Of a stretch of DNA of 20,186 bases, positions 7,370 through 12,565 are shown one piece after another. The stretch spans positions 1 through 20,186 of the forward strand of contig CAMIMS010000030.1 in the NCBI GenBank assembly GCA_946221025.1. The letters are read 5' to 3'. The stretch comes from an uncultured Pseudoclavibacter sp. GTDB taxonomy: Bacteria > Actinomycetota > Actinomycetes > Actinomycetales > Microbacteriaceae. Position numbers and translations under genes: made by a program. The notes beneath the pieces are model-generated. The model had not been told where the DNA came from. It made no database searches and saw only the letters and a program-made list of their open reading frames with translations. How positions within the stretch are numbered: the stretch's first letter is position 1; each line of letters opens with the position of its first letter.

Positions 7370-7629
7370 GGAGATGAAACCCCCTAGGGGCTGAGAGGTG
7401 GCGATCGGCGGCCCAGAAGCCCTGGACAGCTGAGGGGCACCGATGGTGGGGCCGGTGCGTGCGGGACTGCACTCCCGCTGGGGCTGAGTATAGGCACGCC
7501 CACAGGCGTTAACTGTTATGGCAACGTAACAATTTCGCGACCGCGAACCGCGTGGTCGTCCTAGCGTGCGTCTGCGGACGTGCATCCCAGCGCCTCCGGT
7601 GACGGCGCGATGCCTCTTTATGTGCCGCA
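7370..7629. other. Intergenic region between the Tad cluster end and topA
   Basis: 260 bp with no convincing gene. On the leftward strand it holds a hairpin just after the M23 gene (arms within 7582-7613, 10 bp with a 3-nt bulge, no U-tract), an AT-rich block with inverted repeat TGTTA-N8-TAACA (7514-7531) next to GTTAAC (7508-7513), and a candidate topA promoter. The leader then contains a 6-bp hairpin (GCGGGA/TCCCGC, 7461-7478) and the palindrome CCCCTAGGGG (7381-7390), which overlaps the only SD-like sequence before topA. Confidence 0.6.
7487..7515 (-). promoter_or_regulatory. Candidate topA promoter
   Basis: TATACT (7487-7492 on the leftward strand) matches the -10 consensus at five of six positions. 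At a 17-bp spacer the -35 is CAGTTA, weak, but it overlaps the AT-rich inverted repeat. Transcription would start near 7480 and give a leader of about 110 nt. Known family behaviour: topA transcription responds to supercoiling in Streptomyces and mycobacteria; whether this promoter does is not visible. Confidence 0.5.
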
Positions 7630-8547
7630 TCAGCATCCCCCGCTCGCGACCGCGCACAGGTCGACGCCGTGCATGCGGAAGTAGTCGATCGGGTCGACGT
7701 ATTTCTTGGGGGCGTGGGTGGATGCGATTGCCGGATGCAGGGGCAGCGCCTGCAGGTCTGCGCGCGCACTGCCCGACACCTCGATCCGCAGGTCGAGGTG
7801 GGCTCCGGTCGAGGGCCCGGCGTTGCCGAGCTTGCCGATTTGCTGCCCGGCACTCACCCAGTCCCCCGGGTTCACGGTGACGTCGCTTCGGTACATGTGC
7901 AGGTACGAGATGCGCGTGCCGTCTGGCGTCATCGTCTCGACCCAGTACTCCGAGATCGACACGATCTGCGCCGATTGAATCGCGTAGATCGGCTCCCCGA
8001 GGGGAGCAACCAGGTCGATCGCCGGGTGGTCGGATGAGGCCCCGGCGACCGGCGCGATACGCGGTCCGTACCCGTCGGTGATCGTGAACGAGCCGGCGAT
8101 CGGCACCGCGACCACACCGGATGCGTTCGGGTCGGGCCCGGCCCGCGCGGCAGCACTGAGCGTGAAGGGCGAAGCCTGCACGACGACCCGCACGGTCGCG
8201 ATGAGCCCGTCGAGCTCGCACGACGTCACGCTCGCACCATTCCCGGTAGCGGCGCGGGCAGCCGCAGCGCACGGCGTCTCTCGCACGTAGCCCATCGCCG
8301 CGTCGGATGCCGCGAGCGCGGCCGCATCCGCCGCGATGTTCGCCTGCTGGTGCGCGAGGAACCCGCGGAAGGCCCCGAGCACCCCGGTGGTGAGGAGGAT
8401 GAGCACCGCGCACATCATGAGCACCGTCGCGCCGCCCGCACCGGAGTCGGAGCGAAGCCGAGCGCGAAGCGGAGCACCGCGCCGCATCGCACTCGATGCG
8501 CCGGCCGACACGTTCGGGGCGCGCTCCGCGCCCGCATCCGTTGCCAT
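7630..8547 (-). CDS. TadE-like N-terminus fused to an M23 (LytM) metallopeptidase domain
   Basis: 305 residues from the ATG at 8547, chosen because it overlaps the TadE stop as TGATG; the upstream-extended frame reads through tadE. Residues about 35-130 resemble the Rv3654c-type TadE-like protein: one membrane segment (41-63) followed by HQQANIAADAAALAASDAA and a Cys pair (93, 110). Residues about 150-262 are an M23/LytM fold: HPAIDLVAPLGEPIYA supplies His174 and Asp178, SYLHMY gives His217, and GAHLDLRIEV has His250 but Asp252 where the family HxH motif has its second His, a zinc ligand. Two Cys near the C-terminus (298, 305) could form a disulfide. It is likely membrane-anchored with the peptidase outside, perhaps opening peptidoglycan for a pilus. 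Activity is uncertain because of the His-to-Asp change. Last gene of the Tad cluster. Confidence 0.85.
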   Translation of the reverse strand: MATDAGAERAPNVSAGASSAMRRGAPLRARLRSDSGAGGATVLMMCAVLILLTTGVLGAFRGFLAHQQANIAADAAALAASDAAMGYVRETPCAAAARAATGNGASVTSCELDGLIATVRVVVQASPFTLSAAARAGPDPNASGVVAVPIAGSFTITDGYGPRIAPVAGASSDHPAIDLVAPLGEPIYAIQSAQIVSISEYWVETMTPDGTRISYLHMYRSDVTVNPGDWVSAGQQIGKLGNAGPSTGAHLDLRIEVSGSARADLQALPLHPAIASTHAPKKYVDPIDYFRMHGVDLCAVASGGC

Positions 8548-8933
8548 CACTTGCCACCCCCGAGGGCGCAGGCGTTCGCGCTCATCTGCATCGGGGTATC
8601 GATGCCGGCGACGCGCACGGGAGCGGTGACGCTCACGCACACGAGTTCCTGCTCATCCACCGACATCTCGGCTCCCGGCGCAATGCTCTGCAGTCGCTGG
8701 CGCACGAGCTGCGGATCATCGCCGCGGGCGACCACTCGCGCGGCATCAGCGGTGGCGTCGTTCAGCGCGATTTGGGTCGCGCCAATGTTGATGGCGGCCA
8801 TGCACAGTCCCAGCACCCCGATGGCCACGGGCAGGGCGACCACGAACTCCGCGGTCACCCCACCCGCCTCATCGCGCATCCGGTGCGCCAACGAACCGCT
8901 CCGGCGGCGAAGTGCTCGGATGCGCCCGTCCAT
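8547..8933 (-). CDS. TadE-family pseudopilin
   Basis: 128 residues. A short basic N-terminus leads to DEAGGVTAEFVVALPVAIGV (21-40), the pilin-like processing motif with Glu29 four to five residues after the Gly, followed by one hydrophobic helix to about 48. The extracytoplasmic remainder starts with NIGATQIALNDATADAARVV, as in TadE and Rv3655c-type proteins, and has two Cys (99, 122). TadE pseudopilins are minor components or assembly factors of Tad/Flp pili. The ATG overlaps the pilin-gene stop (TGATG) and the stop overlaps the next start in the same way, so the three small genes are coupled. Confidence 0.88.
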   Translation of the reverse strand: MDGRIRALRRRSGSLAHRMRDEAGGVTAEFVVALPVAIGVLGLCMAAINIGATQIALNDATADAARVVARGDDPQLVRQRLQSIAPGAEMSVDEQELVCVSVTAPVRVAGIDTPMQMSANACALGGGK

Positions 8934-9199
8934 CAGACGTTGACCGTGAGGGCTCGACGAACGAGGTCTTCGAGAATTCCCTGCACCTCGTCGCTCTGCA
9001 TGATGATCACGAGCACCGTCGCGAATCCCACGGCGGCCATCGTTGCGATTGCGTATTCGGCGGTCGCGGCGCCTTCGTCGTCGCGCATGGCCATCAGCAG
9101 GCGCTGTCGAAGCGAGCGCTTCGCGTTCGCCAACCGCCCACCGGTCGCGGGAGCAGTGTCGACGGCGTCAACGGTTTCGGTGATCTGGTCGGTGTTCAT
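8933..9199 (-). CDS. Flp-like pilin subunit, DUF4244 family
   Basis: 88 residues from the ATG at 9199, chosen over a longer upstream frame because AAGGA lies 6 nt before it (9206-9210 on the leftward strand). After a polar leader, DEGAATAEYAIATMAAVGFA (41-60) matches the class IVb pilin signature G-x4-E-Y (Gly43, Glu48, Tyr49), followed by a hydrophobic helix and a short amphipathic C-terminus ending VRRALTVNV. This is the DUF4244/Rv3656c-type protein, the presumed major subunit of actinobacterial Tad pili. Processing would need a prepilin peptidase, which is not in the window. Its own SD and 84-bp leader suggest it is translated more strongly than its neighbours, as expected for a major subunit. 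Confidence 0.88.
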   Translation of the reverse strand: MNTDQITETVDAVDTAPATGGRLANAKRSLRQRLLMAMRDDEGAATAEYAIATMAAVGFATVLVIIMQSDEVQGILEDLVRRALTVNV

Positions 9200-9283
9200 T
9201 TCGGTTCCTTTCTGTAGTCGCACGGCGGGCATTTCTTGGGTGGGGTCTGGTGTGGCACTCGCCGAAACGGATGCGCGTCGCGT

Positions 9284-10279
9284 TCACGCGAGCGTTCCGA
9301 GGGTTTGCGAGAGCACCGCGATGATGAGCGGCATCACGCCGAGTGCCATGAAGGCCGGAAGCACGCACAGGCCAAGCGGCAGCATCAACTGCACACCGAG
9401 CCGTTCGGCATCGCGCGCAGCGGCGGCACGTGCCTTTCGACGCTCCTGTTCGGCTTCGCTTCGAAGGAGACGGGATGCGGGTATGCCCGCGGAATTCGAC
9501 AGCGCGAGGATCGCGGTGACCGCATCCGCCTGCTGGGTCTCAATGCCGAAGCGATCAAGCGCAGAACGAACCTGCTGGTGCGCTGTCGTCGCGGCTCCTC
9601 CGCCGAGCATGGCGAGCGCGGTCAGGTCGTGCTCGAGGCCGGGGTTGGGTTGCTGGTCGAGCGCTCGACGCACGAGCTTCTGATTCCAGACGTAGCCGAG
9701 GGCTAGAAGCGCCACCCCCGAAAGGAGGCAGATGATGCCGAGCGGGTTGGTGGTGAGCACGCGCAGCGTGTCAAAGCCCATCAACAACCCGAGACCGAGC
9801 CCCACCAGCGGCAACGCCATGACGAGCTTCGCGGTGGCTGCGGGCGAGGTGAGCGCGACTTCGACTTCGCGTTCGGCCTCGCCGATGTCGCGAAAGCTCC
9901 CGGCAATGTCGTGCAGGCATTTCGCGAGCGGCGCGCCAGAGCGTTCCGCGAGCGACCACGCGCATCCGAGCACGCGCCACGATTGCGCCTCGTCGCGCTC
10001 GAGCACGCTGCCGACGGTGCCGCCGTCTCGCAGGGCCCTGGCGACTCGGCGCTCGGTGCTCTCACGCCGAATCGGTGCGACCTTTCGCCACGGCAGGTTG
10101 CGGGATGAACGCGCCGGGCGGCGCGCCTCATCGTCGTCGGCCATGGTGGCCACGTGCCGCCACGCGGATTCGGGCGTTGCGCCACTCTCCAGGAGGATCG
10201 CGAGCCGTTCGACGACCGCCGCGGCGCGATCGCTCTCACCGGCACCCGGCTCAGGCCCGCCGTTCACGGCTGCCCCCAT
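9284..10279 (-). CDS. Type II secretion F-family membrane protein, TadB and TadC combined
   Basis: 331 residues from an ATG at 10279 that overlaps tadA by 29 bp; a GTG at 10267 with GGGGG upstream is equally possible. The first half (AVVERLAILLESGATPESAW, then LAERSGAPLAKCLHDIAGSF) followed by membrane segments about 153-170 and 180-198 looks like TadB/Rv3658c. The second half has LALSNSAGIPASRLLRSEAE, a basic helix and a membrane segment at about 297-324 (LMLPLGLCVLPAFMALGVMP), typical of TadC/Rv3657c. In M. tuberculosis these are two genes; here they form one polypeptide. These proteins make the inner-membrane platform on which the TadA ATPase drives pilin assembly. Placement between ATPase and pilin genes supports the role. 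Confidence 0.88.
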   Translation of the reverse strand: MGAAVNGGPEPGAGESDRAAAVVERLAILLESGATPESAWRHVATMADDDEARRPARSSRNLPWRKVAPIRRESTERRVARALRDGGTVGSVLERDEAQSWRVLGCAWSLAERSGAPLAKCLHDIAGSFRDIGEAEREVEVALTSPAATAKLVMALPLVGLGLGLLMGFDTLRVLTTNPLGIICLLSGVALLALGYVWNQKLVRRALDQQPNPGLEHDLTALAMLGGGAATTAHQQVRSALDRFGIETQQADAVTAILALSNSAGIPASRLLRSEAEQERRKARAAAARDAERLGVQLMLPLGLCVLPAFMALGVMPLIIAVLSQTLGTLA

Positions 10280-11369
10280 CCTTGACCGCGCGGCGAAGCG
10301 ACACGATCGCGAGCCTGCCCCGCTCATCCAGTCGGAACTCGCCGAGGTCAACGAGTTGGCGCCGACCCTGCCGCTTTTCCACGTGCAGCACGAGCCCGAT
10401 CGCCGAGACGGTTTGCCGGGCGACTGCCTCGTTCGACATGCCCGCGAGCGCACCGAGCGCTTCGAGCCGAGCGGGCACGTCGGTGAGCGAGTTGGCGTGG
10501 AGCGTTCCCGCTCCCCCGTCGTGGCCAGTGTTCAGGGCGGCGAGCAGTTCCCGCAGCTCCGCACCACGGCATTCGCCAAGCACGAGCCGGTCGGGCCGCA
10601 TTCGCAACGCTTCGCGCACGAGCCGGTCGAGGGTGACCTCGCCCGCGCCTTCAACGTTCGGTTGCCTCGCCTCAAGGCTCACGAAATGCGGATGCGTGAC
10701 GCGCAGTTCCGACACGTCTTCAATCGCGACGATGCGCTCACTCGGTGAAGCGAGCCCGAGCAGCACCGACAGCAGCGTCGTCTTGCCAGAGCCGCCGGCG
10801 CCCGTGATGAGGATGTTCGCGCGCTCGCGCACGGCCCGCTTGATCACCTCCTCATCCCCCTCCTCGAAGAACCCGTCACCGACAAGGTCCTCAAGGCCAA
10901 GGCGCACCGGTCGCGGAAGCCGAATAGAAAGGAGGGTTCCCGTGGTCGAGATGGGCGGCACGACCGCGTGCACGCGCATCCCGTCGCCGATGCGAACGTC
11001 GACGCAGGGGCTCGCTTCATCGAGGTGCCGGCCGCCGACCGCGACGATGCGCGTCGCGAGGTCTCGCAGGGCTTGCTCTGACGGTGCTCGCCATGACGGG
11101 ATGTGCTCAGCGCCCCGGCCGCGATCGATGAACAGACCGTCGACCCCGTTCACGAAGACATCGCTGATCTCTCCATCGGCGACGTACGGGGCGAGCGGGC
11201 CGAACGCATCCGCCTGACCTTGGGTGAGTGGGCGCCGGGTGCGCTCCTCGCCGTTCGCGTAGGGGTTTGGCGGCAGGTCGATCAGTGCCGGTCGCTCCGA
11301 GGGCGGCACCGCGACGAATCGCGCCGGCCGTGCGGTGTGCGGCGGGTGGGTCATGAGGTGCGTGGTCAT
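10251..11369 (-). CDS. tadA: TadA/CpaF-type secretion ATPase
   Basis: 372 residues. It hydrolyses ATP in the cytoplasm to power Tad pilus assembly. Visible motifs: Walker A TGAGGSGKT (189-197), Asp box AIEDVSEL (215-222), Walker B-like RLVLGECRGAE (261-271) and His box GHDGGAGTLHANS (282-294). Before them is the CpaF N-terminal domain with ISDVFVNGVDGLFIDRGRG (68-86) and RIGDGMRVHAVVPP. The ATG at 11369 has no SD. TACGGT ending 7 nt upstream could be a -10 for a leaderless transcript, and an internal ATG at codon 6 is an alternative. First gene of the cluster; the partner gene ssd (Rv3660c type) often upstream in actinobacteria is absent. Confidence 0.93.
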   Translation of the reverse strand: MTTHLMTHPPHTARPARFVAVPPSERPALIDLPPNPYANGEERTRRPLTQGQADAFGPLAPYVADGEISDVFVNGVDGLFIDRGRGAEHIPSWRAPSEQALRDLATRIVAVGGRHLDEASPCVDVRIGDGMRVHAVVPPISTTGTLLSIRLPRPVRLGLEDLVGDGFFEEGDEEVIKRAVRERANILITGAGGSGKTTLLSVLLGLASPSERIVAIEDVSELRVTHPHFVSLEARQPNVEGAGEVTLDRLVREALRMRPDRLVLGECRGAELRELLAALNTGHDGGAGTLHANSLTDVPARLEALGALAGMSNEAVARQTVSAIGLVLHVEKRQGRRQLVDLGEFRLDERGRLAIVSLRRAVKDGGSRERRA

Positions 11370-11593
11370 GGCGACGACCGTAGGAACCGGGCGAGCAACG
11401 ATGCAGCGTGATCGCTCAGCGCTGTGGACTCAGCCGGCGATCACCTCCTGTGGATGAACCGTGCCACGCGCAGAACGACTCCTCACCCAATCGGGCAAGC
11501 GGATGCTCGGCGAGGTCGCACACGAATCATGCGACGCAGCCGCCCGGATCACCGGCACCGTTGCCGGGGTGATCGAGCGTGGGGAAGAAAGGG

Positions 11594-11632
11594 GCGAAGG
11601 CGCCGAGTGGGGGGACACGACGGCGCCTTCGC
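11594..11632 (-). repeat. GC-rich inverted repeat, possible terminator or leader hairpin
   Basis: Perfect 11-bp arms GCGAAGGCGCC and GGCGCCTTCGC separated by 17 nt. On the leftward strand it is followed by CCCCTTTCTTCCCC, a pyrimidine-rich but not uniform T-tract. It could end transcripts from the ridA side or attenuate those entering tadA. Confidence 0.4.
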
Positions 11633-11741
11633 TGGGGCACACCCGCCAGGGGGGGACGGCGGGCGGCGATGCCGGAGGGGCGTCCGGCACGGCTCATATT
11701 ACACCGGCCACAACGAAGCGCCACCCTGACCGGATAACGAA

Positions 11742-11769
11742 TTGATAGCTCCAGTTGGATCGGGGTTAA
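11742..11769 (-). promoter_or_regulatory. Candidate Tad-cluster promoter
   Basis: On the leftward strand, TTAACC (11764-11769) and TATCAA (11742-11747) are separated by 16 bp; each matches four of six consensus bases. A second possible -10, TAATAT, lies at 11696-11701. Either would give tadA a leader of more than 300 nt. Confidence 0.35.
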
Positions 11770-11779
11770 TGCCATTCAC

Positions 11780-11793
11780 CACGATGCATCGTG
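11780..11793. promoter_or_regulatory. Palindrome CACGATGCATCGTG, candidate operator
   Basis: A perfect 14-bp palindrome 10 bp upstream of the candidate -35 for tadA and about 45 bp beyond the ridA stop. Position and symmetry suit a dimeric regulator. The regulator is unknown. Confidence 0.4.
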
Positions 11794-11838
11794 AACCTCA
11801 ATCCAAAACCTGGCGAGATCCGCGAAATGACGCGGCAA

Positions 11839-12336
11839 TTACTCGAACGCCACCACGAGCTCAATTTCGACCGGCGAGTTCAGCGGCAGTTCCGACACGC
11901 CGACGGCGGAGCGCGCGTGGCGGCCGGCGTCACCGAACGCATCCGCGAGCAGCTCCGATGCGCCGTTAGCCACGCGAGGCTGACCCGTGAAGCCATCATC
12001 CGAGTTCACAAAAACGGTGAGCTTCACGACCTGCGTGACCCGGTCGAGGTTCTGGATGCGGTCTTTGACCGCGGCGAGCGCATTCAGGCACGCGACCGCA
12101 GCGAGCGCCATCGCTTCGTCTTCTAAGACTTCCGCGCCGACTTTGCCGACCGTCGTCAGTTCGCCTTCAACGAACGGCAGCTGGCCCGAGGTGTAGACGA
12201 ACCCCGCGTGCGCGACCGCGGGAACGTACGAGGCGACGGGGGCAGCCACCGGCGGCACGGCCGCGTTCACCGCGGCGAGACGCTGCTCGACATTCGACAG
12301 TTCCTGAGCGTTCTCGCCCGTCATCCCATCGCTCAC
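11839..12336 (-). CDS. RidA/YjgF/UK114-family protein
   Basis: 165 residues. The Rid fold is recognisable from ASYVPAVAHAGFVYTSGQLP near residue 35, the middle block ACLNALAAVKDRIQNLDRVT, and the end ARSAVGVSELPLNSPVEIEL with the conserved Arg and Glu near the active site. Canonical RidA hydrolyses reactive enamine/imine intermediates from PLP enzymes. This longer variant with an N-terminal extension resembles the Rv3678c type, whose substrate is unknown. The GTG at 12336 is chosen because AGGAG lies 5 nt upstream and its GTGA overlaps the DUF4177 stop; an ATG four codons in is less well placed. Cotranscribed with the DUF4177 gene, as in mycobacteria. Confidence 0.88.
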   Translation of the reverse strand: MSDGMTGENAQELSNVEQRLAAVNAAVPPVAAPVASYVPAVAHAGFVYTSGQLPFVEGELTTVGKVGAEVLEDEAMALAAVACLNALAAVKDRIQNLDRVTQVVKLTVFVNSDDGFTGQPRVANGASELLADAFGDAGRHARSAVGVSELPLNSPVEIELVVAFE

Positions 12337-12500
12337 GCCTGCTCCTCATCCTGCAGTTCACGCTTCAGGTAGGCCACATCCCCACCCTGGGGGCCGGTCA
12401 CGATCGACACGAGCTCCCAGCCGAGCTTGCCCAGATTGTTCAGCACCACGCCCGGCGTGTGGGGCGGAAGAGGGGTGATGAAGTACTCCCAGCGGGTCAT
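12333..12500 (-). CDS. Small DUF4177-type protein
   Basis: 55 residues from the ATG at 12500, chosen because AAGGAG (12505-12510 on the leftward strand) lies 4 nt upstream. The sequence MTRWEYFITPLPP, the LNNLGKLGWELVSIV core and a charged tail match the short DUF4177 pattern (W-E-Y near the start, G-W-E-L-V in the middle). The function is unknown. It precedes and overlaps the RidA gene, an association also seen in mycobacteria (Rv3678A/Rv3678c), suggesting a joint role, and is divergent from the PBP gene 65 bp away. Confidence 0.85.
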   Translation of the reverse strand: MTRWEYFITPLPPHTPGVVLNNLGKLGWELVSIVTGPQGGDVAYLKRELQDEEQA

Positions 12501-12552
12501 GCCGCTCCTTCCATCCCGACAGCAGGTCTCGTCGGATGTCGGACCTGTCAAC

Positions 12553-12558
12553 TACCCT
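12553..12558 (+). promoter_or_regulatory. Candidate leaderless promoter of the PBP gene
   Basis: TACCCT fits the actinobacterial -10 TAnnnT and ends 7 nt before the ATG at 12566. Transcription would begin at or next to that ATG. There is no SD before it, and no strong -35. Confidence 0.45.
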
Positions 12559-12565
12559 GAATGAT

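Larger units (their letters stand above)
11370..11838. other. Non-coding stretch upstream of the Tad cluster
   Basis: 469 bp without a frame I can support; the frames present have intermediate codon bias and low-complexity products. It holds the palindrome CACGATGCATCGTG, promoter-like hexamers, several GC-rich hairpins (11547-11574 with a 2-nt bulge, 11594-11632, 11671-11688) and, on the leftward strand at 11439-11449, AGGAGGTGATC, a full complement of the 16S rRNA tail with no start codon at usable distance. It most likely carries the control region and a long leader for tadA. Confidence 0.55.

Noticed and set aside
7370..8557. The topA frame stays open about 400 codons upstream of the chosen start.
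   Set aside because: The upstream translation is Arg-rich, overlaps the M23 gene in another frame and has no family similarity. The conserved Toprim start follows the GTG at 7369.
11430..11690. A leftward 86-codon frame from a GTG just after TAATAT, upstream of tadA.
   Set aside because: Third-position GC is about 77% by my count, apparently lower than in the neighbouring genes, and the product is Pro/Ser-rich without a recognisable domain. Not excluded, but not supportable.
11461..11745. A rightward frame with a plausible beginning (VPRAERLLTQSG) in the same gap.
   Set aside because: No SD, mixed codon bias, a Gly-rich tail crossing hairpins, and it conflicts with promoter-like elements.
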